From assembly GCF_002807035.1 (NCBI RefSeq), contig NZ_NIUC01000001.1:1240001-1304000 (forward strand): a stretch of 64,000 bases of DNA. The letters are read 5' to 3'. The DNA is from Algoriphagus formosus (GTDB taxonomy: Bacteria > Bacteroidota > Bacteroidia > Cytophagales > Cyclobacteriaceae). Positions 34,370-43,936 of this stretch are shown one piece after another. The translations under genes were made by a program, and so were the position numbers. Under the pieces are notes generated by a model, which saw nothing but the letters and a program-made list of their open reading frames with translations, ran no database searches and had not been told where the DNA came from. The stretch's first letter is position 1. Each line of letters starts with the position of its first letter.

Positions 34370-36697
34370 TTAAAGCATTCCTTCAATGGACTTCTCCAAT
34401 TCTCTGGCTGTCGCCAAAAACTCCTCCACATTCATATCCCGGAAGAAAATCAATCCATGACTTGCCCGAACTTTTGCACGCTCGTGAAGATAGAAGAAGT
34501 TTTTGCCCAAAAGCAATTGGATGTCATTCAACTGTCCAACCCAAGTACGCTTGGCGACTGTACTGAATTTTCCGTTGTGTGAATAACTAGGGAAAGATGC
34601 ATTTACTTGGCTAAGATAGCAATTCGCAAAAGAATCTTCCATCACTGACATATCTCCTAGGGATACCGGAACAATCACATTGACTTCATGTGGCTCAAAC
34701 TTGAACCATACGTTACGATATCCGATGATTCGAAGCTCACTAAGATCTTTTTCTTCGCCCCACTTCTTCACAGCTGCAGCCGTAGCTTGCAAGACTTTAT
34801 AGTGAGTATCCGGACCTGATCCTTCCGGATCAAGGGTTAAGCTAATCTTTGTTGGGTTCACTTCCCTAAACAATTCCACGATCGGTTCCACATCGCGGGT
34901 TTTATCGGGCTGTTCGGTGAAAATATCTCCTGTGTAGAAGCCTAGTCTCAGGTGATGTACGTTTTTTACTTGGACACCAAAGTGCGCCCATACCAACTCC
35001 TCTTCAAATTCACGAATCATCCCCTTTAGCTTTTGGATCTTCGCTGGATTTTTCTCCCCATCGTAGCTTTTTCGAAGGATGCTGATTACATCATTGATCG
35101 TTTCCCGGAGTTGGGTTTTATTTTTTACTTCATAGACGGTGACCAAGGCTCTAACTACCCGATGGCAAAGTCCTCTCTTTCGAGCCTCGGCATTTTCAGA
35201 GGCGACATTTGTCAAATAATGGTAGACATCCTTATCAGTCTTTAGACTATAACCCACTGAGAAAAAGTCATCATAATCGACCATTTGGATTTTACCCTCG
35301 TCAAGTAACTTTTTGGTATGCTGCAAAGTCTCGATGACGAAGGTATTGGTCACAGCAGTAAAGCCTGAAGTCAAGACTGAGAAATGTGCCTCATTGGTAG
35401 GTTCATTTAGCTGATTGGTGATGTGTGGCAGGATACCAAGAGAAATATCATCATGGTGCGGGCCTGTATGCAGCAGTCGTTGATTTTCTTCTTGCTCCAA
35501 GCCTTTCGCCAACTTCGCATCAATACTTTTGATGACCTGATTCACTGTGTCTTCAGAAAGGTCAGGGATAAGCTTGCAATATTTATCCGCCTTTAGGTCA
35601 CTTAGCTTCAGCCTGTGGCCATATTTATTGAGTTTCTTACACAGATCGATTACTGCGCGTTCGGTCTTTTCAAATGTCCACTCCCCCTTCTCATAGTAAG
35701 CGTCCATGGAGTCGGTCAACTTGACAGCCGCTCCTTTGGTAAGATAGAATCGACCATTTTTAAGTTTTTGTAGGACAGTAGCTGGATAGACATTATTCAG
35801 TTTCGTCTCCAAGGAGTCTTTGACAATTCCCGCCTTTGCCTCACCTGCTGCAATGATAATTGCCACTGCATCAGGATTGTGGACGATGGTATCAAGGCCG
35901 ATGGTAATGACCAATCGGTTGGCAGAAACCTCAATTCCTCCCAAATCCCCTGCTGCTACAGCCTGGGTTTCGAAATTCGTCTCGGTTAAGCGCGTGACGG
36001 AGTAAATATGAGAACCTCGGGTGTTGAAAGCGATGTGACCATCAGGACCAATTCCTCCTAAGAAAAAACCTATCCCGCCAAGGTCGCGAATGCGCTTTTC
36101 ATAATCTGCACACCACTGATCGATCATGTAAATCGACTCTTGCTGTAGTTTTTCAAGATCGTTTACTGGATCTCTGAATCTAAGCGACAGGTCTACTTTC
36201 AAATCGGGGAAAATCTCCGAATAATGTTTTCCTTCAGCCAAAGGAATCTCATCTGAATTAATCAGGATAGCCTTCTCCTTGGATAGCCCAAAGCCTTGAA
36301 TGTAAAACTTGTTTACATAATCGTAAAAGCTGTTGTGCTGCTTGGATGATATCGGGTAAAACTCATCAATCTGAACAAATGTAAGATCCTTCAGGACAGG
36401 CTTTTTAGTATCACCCATCCCATATTTGTCACGAATGGCCTTGCCTTTTTTTGTATCCCAATTTTCAAGCAAAAACTGCGTCCACTTGATAAAAAACTCC
36501 GGAGTTTTACCGGTAGGAAGACTGATAACCCCCTGAGGATTTGCAGCGGCCCATTCCAAAAATCTACAGGCTGTCAACAAACCTAATTTTGGGAAATTAT
36601 CAACCGTCAAGTAAGGGATCAGAGTAGTGATTTTATCTACTCCAGACTCTTGGAGAAAGCTTTTTTCTACTTCAGAAAGCGGATAGTTGCTGAGCAT
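34370..36697 (-). CDS. nagB: Glucosamine-6-phosphate deaminase fused to PIG-L/LmbE-like domain
   Basis: 775 aa. Residues about 40-330 are a NagB domain (ISLPTGKTPEFF, FVQIDEFYPI, GGIGPDGHIAFNTRGS at 214-229, TIGLDTIV), converting glucosamine-6-phosphate to fructose-6-phosphate and ammonia. From about 405 a PIG-L/LmbE deacetylase-like domain follows (LLHTGPHHDDISLG, with PHHDD at 413-417 in place of the usual AHPDD, and later HHLRLGFYTGD). This long fusion is known in Bacteroidota; whether the second domain deacetylates GlcNAc-6-phosphate is untested. It is upstream of the ROK kinase, giving a possible kinase and deaminase pathway. Confidence 0.88.
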   Translation of the reverse strand: MLSNYPLSEVEKSFLQESGVDKITTLIPYLTVDNFPKLGLLTACRFLEWAAANPQGVISLPTGKTPEFFIKWTQFLLENWDTKKGKAIRDKYGMGDTKKPVLKDLTFVQIDEFYPISSKQHNSFYDYVNKFYIQGFGLSKEKAILINSDEIPLAEGKHYSEIFPDLKVDLSLRFRDPVNDLEKLQQESIYMIDQWCADYEKRIRDLGGIGFFLGGIGPDGHIAFNTRGSHIYSVTRLTETNFETQAVAAGDLGGIEVSANRLVITIGLDTIVHNPDAVAIIIAAGEAKAGIVKDSLETKLNNVYPATVLQKLKNGRFYLTKGAAVKLTDSMDAYYEKGEWTFEKTERAVIDLCKKLNKYGHRLKLSDLKADKYCKLIPDLSEDTVNQVIKSIDAKLAKGLEQEENQRLLHTGPHHDDISLGILPHITNQLNEPTNEAHFSVLTSGFTAVTNTFVIETLQHTKKLLDEGKIQMVDYDDFFSVGYSLKTDKDVYHYLTNVASENAEARKRGLCHRVVRALVTVYEVKNKTQLRETINDVISILRKSYDGEKNPAKIQKLKGMIREFEEELVWAHFGVQVKNVHHLRLGFYTGDIFTEQPDKTRDVEPIVELFREVNPTKISLTLDPEGSGPDTHYKVLQATAAAVKKWGEEKDLSELRIIGYRNVWFKFEPHEVNVIVPVSLGDMSVMEDSFANCYLSQVNASFPSYSHNGKFSTVAKRTWVGQLNDIQLLLGKNFFYLHERAKVRASHGLIFFRDMNVEEFLATARELEKSIEGML

Positions 36698-36854
36698 GGT
36701 TTTCTAGGCTGATTAGCGTGATGATAAATTAGATATACATTCCAAATAAAAGATAAAGTGCAATCGTTTGATCTCCAAAAAAAATTTTACCAGTTTTATT
36801 TTTGTAAAATTAAATTAGGATTAATAAACACTTACAAGCTTTTCTTTCACTCAA

Positions 36855-36862
36855 CAAAATTA
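36855..36862 (-). promoter_or_regulatory. Possible -7 element for nagB
   Basis: On the minus strand this reads TAATTTTG, matching TAnnTTTG, about 160 bases upstream of the nagB start in a very AT-rich 232-bp gap. No -33 TTTG box is at the expected distance. The gap holds no gene. Confidence 0.25.
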
Positions 36863-36929
36863 AAAAACTTTATTAAATAAAAAATAACTTTTATAAAAAA
36901 TTTAAAGAAGTCTAATTCAGATCAAGAAT

Positions 36930-38384
36930 TTATAGACTCTTGGTAAAGGAAATTCGCATTCGGGCCTGAAAATCACGAATAACTTTAAAAATCTCAATTA
37001 GCGTCACTGTTTGCACCTTGGTCAGTCGGTCTATTTTCACCCAGTTGAGTGGCTGCGGGGATTTTGCCATGATGATTTCAGCCTGATTTTCCAATCTTAA
37101 AGCCATTAGGTAGGAAAAAGCATGATTAAGTTCTTGACATTCAGCTTCGGAAAAAACACCTTTCCCTTGTAGGCTTTGGATTCGTTCAGAAGTATTGGTG
37201 GCTTGAACTTGATGCCGCAGTGCATAGACACGGGCTAAATCTACCATGGTTCGCATAGCGTGCTTGAGGTTAAATTGCTTTTCTCCATCAATCTTCTCCG
37301 TACGAATCCTTCGAAAGAATGTCAACGGAGGCTCATACTGCAGAGCATTGTAGCCCAAGTTGACAAAAAATCGCTCAGGAGCTGACTCCACCAGTTTATA
37401 CATGTGACCTTTTAATTCATCGAGTAGGTTTTCTTCTCCATAAATAGCCCTACAGTCAAAAAAAGTAGAGTACTTCATGGCTGTCTCTTGAGAAGCATCA
37501 GCAATCCAAGACTCATAATTTCTTTTCCAGTGAGAGAGGGAATGCGTCCATTTCGGGTTCATCGCCATCAAATCCCCTTCGCAAAGGTCAATCCCAATTT
37601 GGTCCAAAGCCGTAGAAACTCGCGTCGCAAAATCCAAAAAGTAAGCACGAACACTTTCTCGTTGTTCATTAGCCTTGTCCTCATAGATGATCGCATTGTC
37701 CTGATCGGTATTGAGCGTCAGCTCTCCCCGACCTTCACTTCCAAGAACAAAGAACACAAACTTTGCCGGAGCAGGACCTATCTCCTTGATCACCCGCTCG
37801 ATGACCCGCTGTGTAATCGTATCAGCAACAGTTGTGATAATTTGATTCACATAAGCTGCCTTCATACCACGACTTAGCAAGAGATGAATAATTTCCGGCA
37901 TTCTATCCCATTTTGATTTTAACTCAGAAATCTGACGAGCCTCTTTTACCGACTGAATAAACATAAAGGGCCCCTGACTCTGCTCTGTCAAAATCTTATT
38001 TCTGCTGATCCAGCCCACAAACTGAAATTGATCCTCGACTAAGAGATATCTGGACTTGGTACGAAACATCAAAAGCAAAGCCTCCACCAAACTAGCATCC
38101 GGGCTAATGGAAACCATTTTGTATTCCATAATTAGCTTGACAGGCTCATCAGGTGATAGCCCCTTTGCCAAAACCTCGTCGCGAAGGGTGATATCAGTAA
38201 TATAGCCTTCGATCTGGTCTGCGGATTCACCAACAAACAGACAACTTACCTGCTCTCTTGCCATTCGTTTGGCACATTCTTGAATAGAAGTACCTGAGGA
38301 AACAAGCCTCAAATGTCTAAAGTGAAGGTCCGATACACGCTTGGTGTAAAATTGATCCGAAATAAACGAAGGTGAATTTTCCAT
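36930..38384 (-). CDS. CBS-domain and DUF294 putative nucleotidyltransferase
   Basis: 484 aa from ATG 38384 (an ATG at 38426 would overlap the divergent kinase start). N-terminal pair of CBS domains (about 15-135: LVSSGTSIQECAKRMAREQVSCLFV, KMVSISPDASLVEALLLMF), then a DUF294 nucleotidyltransferase domain with GSEGRGELTLNTDQDNAIIYED, a GS..D.D polymerase-beta-like signature, and a DUF294_C helical domain. Relatives often also carry a cNMP-binding domain, which is absent here. The family resembles GlnD-type signal transferases; partner and target are unknown. Confidence 0.85.
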   Translation of the reverse strand: MENSPSFISDQFYTKRVSDLHFRHLRLVSSGTSIQECAKRMAREQVSCLFVGESADQIEGYITDITLRDEVLAKGLSPDEPVKLIMEYKMVSISPDASLVEALLLMFRTKSRYLLVEDQFQFVGWISRNKILTEQSQGPFMFIQSVKEARQISELKSKWDRMPEIIHLLLSRGMKAAYVNQIITTVADTITQRVIERVIKEIGPAPAKFVFFVLGSEGRGELTLNTDQDNAIIYEDKANEQRESVRAYFLDFATRVSTALDQIGIDLCEGDLMAMNPKWTHSLSHWKRNYESWIADASQETAMKYSTFFDCRAIYGEENLLDELKGHMYKLVESAPERFFVNLGYNALQYEPPLTFFRRIRTEKIDGEKQFNLKHAMRTMVDLARVYALRHQVQATNTSERIQSLQGKGVFSEAECQELNHAFSYLMALRLENQAEIIMAKSPQPLNWVKIDRLTKVQTVTLIEIFKVIRDFQARMRISFTKSL

Positions 38385-38424
38385 CTTTCCCAAAATAGAC
38401 AATCTTTGGATGATTCTACAAAGC

Positions 38425-38919
38425 ATGACAGCAAACTATCAACTCATCATTATCACAGGTGTCTCAGGAACTGGCAAAACCACTCTAGGCACTTCATTAT
38501 CGGAAAAGCTATCCTTGCCCTTCTACGACGCAGATCTTTTCCATCCAAAAGAAAATGTAGCAAAAATGAGTAATGGGATCCCTCTGACAGATAAGGATCG
38601 TCAACCTTGGCTGGAGGCCCTAGCTTCAAAACTCGAAGAATCGAAAAGGTCAGGTGGTTGCATCTTGGCTTGCTCCTCGTTGAAAGAAAGCTATCGAAAA
38701 ATACTGGCTGGAGGGAATGATATAAAATGGATTCATCTCAAAGGAGACAGAGATCTTATCTGGGATCGAATGAAGGCACGAAAAAACCATTACATGAAGG
38801 CAGAAATGCTTGACTCGCAGTTTGCCACCTGGGAAGAGCCGAATTATGGCAAGAAGCTTTCAATCGATCAAACACCAACAGAGATTCTAGAAGAAGCATT
38901 GGATTATTTGAAGAAATAG
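38425..38919 (+). CDS. gntK: Gluconokinase
   Basis: 164 aa from ATG 38425; ATG 38410 would add five residues, but an AATCTTTG sequence at 38401-38408, one base off the -7 consensus, makes that start nearly leaderless. P-loop GVSGTGKTT, then FYDADLFHPKENVAKMSNGIPLTD, DRQPWLE and CSSLKESYR, all typical of thermosensitive-type GntK that makes 6-phosphogluconate. A GntK alone points to gluconate use through the pentose phosphate or Entner-Doudoroff route; no transporter is adjacent. Confidence 0.9.
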   Translation: MTANYQLIIITGVSGTGKTTLGTSLSEKLSLPFYDADLFHPKENVAKMSNGIPLTDKDRQPWLEALASKLEESKRSGGCILACSSLKESYRKILAGGNDIKWIHLKGDRDLIWDRMKARKNHYMKAEMLDSQFATWEEPNYGKKLSIDQTPTEILEEALDYLKK

Positions 38920-38986
38920 AAATTACAGGACCGGATTGGAATAGCCACCTGAATAGCCGAAATTGGAGAGCAACCCATAAAAAACT

Positions 38987-40360
38987 ATGAAAACCCTCAA
39001 GATCCTATTTGGCTTTTTCTGGACTTTCTTATCCATACCCACGCTTTCTGCACAGGACTTCTTGGTCACCAATGTGCATATCATCACGATGGATGGAGAT
39101 GAATTGCTGGAAAATCACGCACTATTCGTAAAGGACGGCAAGATTGATCGAATCATTCCTCTTACGCCTCAAACGCCTCGGATGAGCCATGAAAATCTGA
39201 TCGATGGACAGGGAGCTTACATTTTTCCGGGCTTGGCTGAATTTCACGCCCACCTACCAGTAGCTGGAGATGGCAGTACTCAATTGCAGGAAGAATCACT
39301 TTGGCTCTATTTGGCTAATGGTGTTCTTCGTATTCGAAGTATGCTGGGCCATCCCAGTCATGTGGAACTTCGAGAGCGAGTCAGAAATGGAGAGATTCCC
39401 GGACCACGTGTTTTTATATCCGGCCCGTCCTTCAATGGAAATTCAGTAAGCAGCCCAGAGCAAGCTTCTCAAATGGTCAGGGAACAAAAGGCTGCAGGCT
39501 ATGATCACTTAAAAATCCATCCAGGAGTCGAATTGGATGAAATGTGGGCCATTTCCAAAACAGCTAAGGAGGTCAATATTCCTTTTGGTGGACATGTACC
39601 CTTGGCTGTGGGGATAGAAAATGCACTCGCTAGCGGCTTCAAATCCATAGAACACATGGATGGGTATATGGAAGGCCTTCTTCCAGATAATCTTACCATC
39701 GATCCGACTACCTCGGGTCCATTCAATCTAAAGCTTGTTGGAAAGGTGGAAATGGAAAAGCTTCCTGCTTTGATCGAGGAAACCTTGGAAAAAGGAACTT
39801 ACATTGCCCCGACTTTGACCCTATTTGATAGGTATTTCGGCTATATCCCTGCCGATGAATTTCGACAGGCACCAGAAATGAAATACTTACCCGGGCCCCT
39901 GATTCAGCAATGGGTAAATACCAAAAAGCAACTTGAGCGAGCGGGGATGCTAGACCGGGAATTTGTAGAGCCATATCTGCAATTTCGTAATCAGCTCTTC
40001 ATGACTCTTCATCAGGCCGGGATTCCAGTTCTTTTGGCCTCCGATTCTCCGCAAGTATTCAATGTACCCGGATTTTCGATTCACCATGAGATTGAATTGA
40101 TGTCAAAAGCGGGTATGAGCAATATTGAGATATTAAAAAGTGGATCAGTAGAACCTGCTAAATACATGAGCGCAGAGTCTCAATGGGGGATGATCAAAGA
40201 GGGAATGGAGGCCGACTTTGTGATGGTCAAAGAAAATCCTCTAATGAATCTGAAAACTATGCAAAAGCCAATGGGGGTATCTGTAGGAGGAAATTGGATA
40301 AGTGGGGAAAGGCTTGAGTCAGAGTTGGATCGAATTGCCAAAAACCACGAGCGGAAGTAA
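38987..40360 (+). CDS. Exported amidohydrolase family protein
   Basis: 457 aa with a signal peptide (MKTLKILFGFFWTFLSIPTLSA). Amidohydrolase-superfamily metal motifs: EFHAHLP (His-x-His), DHLKIHPG with the Lys position, GGHVPLA (His), SIEHMDG (His) and LLASDSPQ (Asp). N- and C-terminal beta-sandwich parts flank the barrel (FLVTNVHIITMDGD; EGMEADFVMVKENPL). Substrate unknown; secreted relatives act on dipeptides or cyclic amides. It follows gntK by 67 bases and precedes galM by 41 on the same strand. Confidence 0.86.
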   Translation: MKTLKILFGFFWTFLSIPTLSAQDFLVTNVHIITMDGDELLENHALFVKDGKIDRIIPLTPQTPRMSHENLIDGQGAYIFPGLAEFHAHLPVAGDGSTQLQEESLWLYLANGVLRIRSMLGHPSHVELRERVRNGEIPGPRVFISGPSFNGNSVSSPEQASQMVREQKAAGYDHLKIHPGVELDEMWAISKTAKEVNIPFGGHVPLAVGIENALASGFKSIEHMDGYMEGLLPDNLTIDPTTSGPFNLKLVGKVEMEKLPALIEETLEKGTYIAPTLTLFDRYFGYIPADEFRQAPEMKYLPGPLIQQWVNTKKQLERAGMLDREFVEPYLQFRNQLFMTLHQAGIPVLLASDSPQVFNVPGFSIHHEIELMSKAGMSNIEILKSGSVEPAKYMSAESQWGMIKEGMEADFVMVKENPLMNLKTMQKPMGVSVGGNWISGERLESELDRIAKNHERK

Positions 40361-40401
40361 TCCTAAAATCAATATTAAATCATAGGCAAAATCACAAAAC
40401 C

Positions 40402-41538
40402 ATGAAGCTCTCCAATATTTATGTTTTAGCAATTTCTCTGTCGCTTGCATTTGCCTGCTCCCAAAAACAAACTCAAGAACCTATTCAAGAAGAAATCAAC
40501 CTTATGATCAAATCAGAAAAAGTAGCTGAGCATAATGGCCAGCCCGTTTTTCATTATGTGTTAGACAATGGCACTATGCAAGTCGAACTCTCCAATTTCG
40601 GAGGTCTTGTTCACAAAATCATCACTCCCGATAAAAACGGAAACAAAGAAAACATCACGCTCACTTTTGATACCGTAGAGGAGTTCCTGACTAAACCAAA
40701 TCCTTTCTTCGGAGCTACCGCAGGTCGGGTTGCTAATAGAATCGCAAAAGGTAAATTTTCCTTGGACGGAAAGTCCTATGAACTGGCAAGAAACAATGGT
40801 GATAATCATCTTCACGGAGGGGTAGAGGGCTTTAATAAAAAAGTCTGGACCCCTGAGACTTACTCTAATGACTCAGTCGTAGGAGTGAAAATGACTTATC
40901 TGAGCGTAGATGGAGAAGAAGGCTATCCGGGAAATCTGGAAACCACCCTCTGGATGGAACTGACCACAGACAATACTTTGCGAATCAAATTTGAAGCTGT
41001 CACTGACCAGAAGACCATAGTCAACTTGACCAATCACACCTATTTCAATCTTGGTGGAGTAAAGCGTGATGTACTGGATCATGAATTTCAGTTTTGGGCG
41101 GATGCCTACACTCCAGTGAATGAGGAACTGATTCCTACTGGAGAGGTCAAAGATGTGACAGGGACGCCTTTTGACTTTCGAAGTCCAAAAAACCTTGGGG
41201 AACAAATTGCCGCCAATGGAGAAGGCTTTGATCACAACATGGTGATGAATCTAGAAAAATCAGATGAGATGAAGCATTTTGTCCAAGTGAAGCATCCCGA
41301 AAGTGGCCGTGTAATGGACATGTATTCGGACAATATGGGTGTGCAGTTTTACACAGCAAATTTTGTGAAAGACTTCCAAGGAGCAGATGGAAAAACCTAC
41401 GATAAACACTGGGGCTTTTGCCTAGAATCCCAGATTTGGCCGGATGCCATCAATCATGAAAACTTCCCAAGCCCGATTCTAAGTCCGGGTGAAAAATATG
41501 AGCATACCATCGAGTATCGATTTTCGGTTGAGAAGTAA
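40402..41538 (+). CDS. galM: Aldose 1-epimerase (galactose mutarotase), lipoprotein
   Basis: 378 aa with a lipoprotein signal (LSLAFACSQKQ). GalM fold: FFGATAGRVANRIAKGKFSLDG, NGDNHLHGGVEGFNKKVW, the catalytic His in NLTNHTYFNLGG, and catalytic Glu in GFCLESQIWPDAINHENFPSP. It interconverts alpha and beta anomers of hexoses; the lipidated, exported form is frequent in Bacteroidota. Probably the last gene of the gntK-amidohydrolase-galM group. Confidence 0.93.
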   Translation: MKLSNIYVLAISLSLAFACSQKQTQEPIQEEINLMIKSEKVAEHNGQPVFHYVLDNGTMQVELSNFGGLVHKIITPDKNGNKENITLTFDTVEEFLTKPNPFFGATAGRVANRIAKGKFSLDGKSYELARNNGDNHLHGGVEGFNKKVWTPETYSNDSVVGVKMTYLSVDGEEGYPGNLETTLWMELTTDNTLRIKFEAVTDQKTIVNLTNHTYFNLGGVKRDVLDHEFQFWADAYTPVNEELIPTGEVKDVTGTPFDFRSPKNLGEQIAANGEGFDHNMVMNLEKSDEMKHFVQVKHPESGRVMDMYSDNMGVQFYTANFVKDFQGADGKTYDKHWGFCLESQIWPDAINHENFPSPILSPGEKYEHTIEYRFSVEK

Positions 41539-41663
41539 AAATAAAAAGTGATTTCTCTTTGCAGTTATCCGTAATGTTGACAATTGGCACATATATTTAA
41601 GTGTCTAGCTGAAAACTGGAATTAGGAATAGTTTTGCAAATACTCCCGAAATGAAGAGCGAAA

Positions 41664-41966
41664 TTAAATCTCTACTGTTTTCTTCGAAACAGTATTATTG
41701 TATAAATCTTTGATAGGAAAGCATAAATCAAAATCATTCCAATCAAGATTACCTTCTTTAATCTGAAATCCTTTAAAAAGATTCTCGTCCAGGTATTTTT
41801 GAATCGAGGGATGCTTCGACTCTTCTAGAAAAGGCTTAAAGTCTACCAAAACCTTTTGCCCATCATTAAAAATTAGGCGTATGGCGAAATCACCAATGTA
41901 TTTGGCTTCCTGGATTTCCAAAAGATCGGGCTTTTCGTCAGAAAGGTATTTTTCGGTGATTTTCAT
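41664..41966 (-). CDS. DUF2442 domain protein
   Basis: 100 aa, single DUF2442-like domain (ITEAKYIGDF-type start, here LEIQEAKYIGDFAIRLIFNDGQKVLVDFKPFL, and ending with DLCFPIKDLY). Function unknown. It is 2 bases downstream of a DUF4160 gene, and these two families often occur together in a mobile, toxin-antitoxin-like arrangement, although no activity can be claimed. The pair is more AT-rich than its neighbours. Confidence 0.8.
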   Translation of the reverse strand: MKITEKYLSDEKPDLLEIQEAKYIGDFAIRLIFNDGQKVLVDFKPFLEESKHPSIQKYLDENLFKGFQIKEGNLDWNDFDLCFPIKDLYNNTVSKKTVEI

Positions 41967-41968
41967 TT

Positions 41969-42271
41969 TTAAAGTTTTTGGTTGATTCTTTCAAATTTAA
42001 TCTCTTTATGATAAACGAAATAATCCACCCATTTGACCACAATAGATTCCGCAAATTTTTCTAAGAAAAACTTAAGATTGTTCAAATCTTTTCCTTTGAG
42101 CGCTTTTCGACCTGTTACGTTTGTAAGAATTATTTCTGTAATCACTCCCTTTTCAAAAATGATCTCTGCCTTACTTTCAAACTCCCCTTTTCTCGCATGG
42201 ACATGTATAGGCTCATGTTCATTTGAATAAAAGAAAAATGTAATTCCTAAATATTCATAGATTTTAGGCAT
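41969..42271 (-). CDS. DUF4160 domain protein
   Basis: 100 aa. The motif SNEHEPIHVHARKGEFESKAEI is diagnostic of DUF4160 (E-x-x-P-x-H-V-H), followed by a helical C-terminus. Function unknown. Partner of the DUF2442 gene downstream (2-base gap); together they are a two-gene cassette inserted between galM and the GH3 gene. Confidence 0.82.
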   Translation of the reverse strand: MPKIYEYLGITFFFYSNEHEPIHVHARKGEFESKAEIIFEKGVITEIILTNVTGRKALKGKDLNNLKFFLEKFAESIVVKWVDYFVYHKEIKFERINQKL

Positions 42272-42330
42272 AAATCAAAATCTGAAATCATCCAATAGAT
42301 TAAAGCTTTTTTGGTAATTCTAATATAACC

Positions 42331-43830
42331 TTATTGTTGAAAAAAAACCTCCTCAACTACCCGTTGCACCTCCTCAAATCCTTGATAACCACAGATCACC
42401 GCTTCGAAATCTTTCAAATTTCCTAGGTGCTTTACCGCCAAAGGATTCCCGAAATGAACTAAGACACAAGGTTTGCTTTTTGCTAATTCCTTGATTTCAT
42501 CCAGCGTAGCCTGATCCATTCCAAACTGATTCAAAGGCTTGTGGCTAGGAACAAATACGGCGATAATTACTTTTCCGGCCTGCTCAATTGGAGAAAATTC
42601 AAGTTTGATATCCTGAGAAAAGCGGCTGGAATCTTTGGTAAAAAATTCTTGAAAACCCAGCTTTCCTTCTCTTGCCAAGGCTTGAAGCTCAGCAGATTTT
42701 ATTTCTCCTGAAATGACAGAAATGTAATTTTCCGCCAACTCCTTTTGCAATTGGGAATGACTCTTCCAATCAAAAGTTGGAACTTCAACGGGCTTTACCT
42801 CTAGTACACCCAACCGCCTTTTTAAATCTATTACCTTTTCAAAAACAGCATCCACTTCTTTATCTGAAGCATTTTGGACTATTCTTTTAATTCCTTCCTT
42901 TACGTGATCTGAAAAACAAAGAATGTCATTTCCGGCATGGAAAGCCTGCCATTCAAGCTCTCCGGGTTCGGGATACAAATTGGCCACGGCTTTCATATTC
43001 AGCGCATCGGAGATAACGAGGCCTTGAAAACCCATTTCTCCCTTCAACAAATCGGTAATTAATTCTCTGCTGATACTTGCGGGAATGTCTTTTCCTCCGG
43101 TCAGTGCAGGCACAGCCAAATGTCCAACCATGATCATTTCCACCCCTCGGTCGATTCCGTATTGAAAAGGAAACAGTTCCTCAGCTTCAAGTTCTGCTTT
43201 GGTTTTCTGCAAGATTGGCAAACCCAAATGAGAATCAACTGCAGTATCACCATGTCCCGGAAAATGCTTCAAACAAGCACCAATTCCAGCTTTTTTCATC
43301 CCTGAGTATGCAGCAAAAGCGAGTTTGGCTACTTTCTCAGTCTGATCTCCAAAAGAGCGGTAGCCAATCACAGGATTATTTGGATTGGTGTTGACATCAG
43401 CGCAAGGAGCCAGATTGAGATGGATCCCTGATCTTTTCATATCCAAGCCCATTCGATAGCCGACTTCCTCAACCCACTTTTCTGCATCCTTTTTCAATGC
43501 GCCCAAGGTGATGGCAAAGGGATACTGAGGTGTTTTTTCGATTCGCATAGCCAAACCATATTCCCCATCTATGCTGATCAATAAGGGGATTTTTGAAAGG
43601 GCTTGATAGCGATTAATCAATCCGATTAATTTCTCAAAAGTGCCTTCCGTATCCAGTGATTCCGCCCGTTTTTCGAAATTTGCCGCAGCAGAATGACGGC
43701 TGTGAAAAAATGTCAATCCGCCAATTTCCTGTTCTATAATCAGACGCTCAATGGCCTGGTAATTTTCCTCCGTATCGTGAATAAAGGCTGCTGGGGAGAA
43801 GAACTGGGATATTTTTTGGATTTTGTTCAT
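42331..43830 (-). CDS. GH3 beta-N-acetylhexosaminidase (NagZ-like)
   Basis: 499 aa. GH3 barrel with KHFPGHGDT (188-196), the NagZ-type Asp-x-His dyad in AVDSHLGLP (Asp199, His201) and nucleophile Asp275 in LVISDALNMKAV. Residues from about 350 form an extra C-terminal alpha/beta domain not present in short Gram-negative NagZ. It should release GlcNAc from muropeptides or other glycans. No signal peptide is obvious, so it is probably cytoplasmic and fits with the AmpG-like importer upstream. It lies 106 bases after the MFS gene. Confidence 0.9.
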   Translation of the reverse strand: MNKIQKISQFFSPAAFIHDTEENYQAIERLIIEQEIGGLTFFHSRHSAAANFEKRAESLDTEGTFEKLIGLINRYQALSKIPLLISIDGEYGLAMRIEKTPQYPFAITLGALKKDAEKWVEEVGYRMGLDMKRSGIHLNLAPCADVNTNPNNPVIGYRSFGDQTEKVAKLAFAAYSGMKKAGIGACLKHFPGHGDTAVDSHLGLPILQKTKAELEAEELFPFQYGIDRGVEMIMVGHLAVPALTGGKDIPASISRELITDLLKGEMGFQGLVISDALNMKAVANLYPEPGELEWQAFHAGNDILCFSDHVKEGIKRIVQNASDKEVDAVFEKVIDLKRRLGVLEVKPVEVPTFDWKSHSQLQKELAENYISVISGEIKSAELQALAREGKLGFQEFFTKDSSRFSQDIKLEFSPIEQAGKVIIAVFVPSHKPLNQFGMDQATLDEIKELAKSKPCVLVHFGNPLAVKHLGNLKDFEAVICGYQGFEEVQRVVEEVFFQQ

Positions 43831-43835
43831 TTGCT

Positions 43836-43930
43836 GATTGGAAGATTAAGGAGTGCTAAGGTTGTAAAGTGGCAAGGTTTTAAAGAAGCAATGCCCCTTC
43901 TGACCATTTCGTAAATCGTATTTCGAAAGT
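43836..43930. repeat. Degenerate intergenic repeat (GATTGGAAGATTAAG family)
   Basis: GATTGGAAGATTAAGG near the left edge, then AAGGTTGTAAAGTGGCAAGG and a CGTAAATCGTATTTCG block. Similar strings occur at 55276-55313, 56049-56130 and, on the other strand, at 59704-59807. Confidence 0.4.
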
Positions 43931-43936
43931 CGTAAA

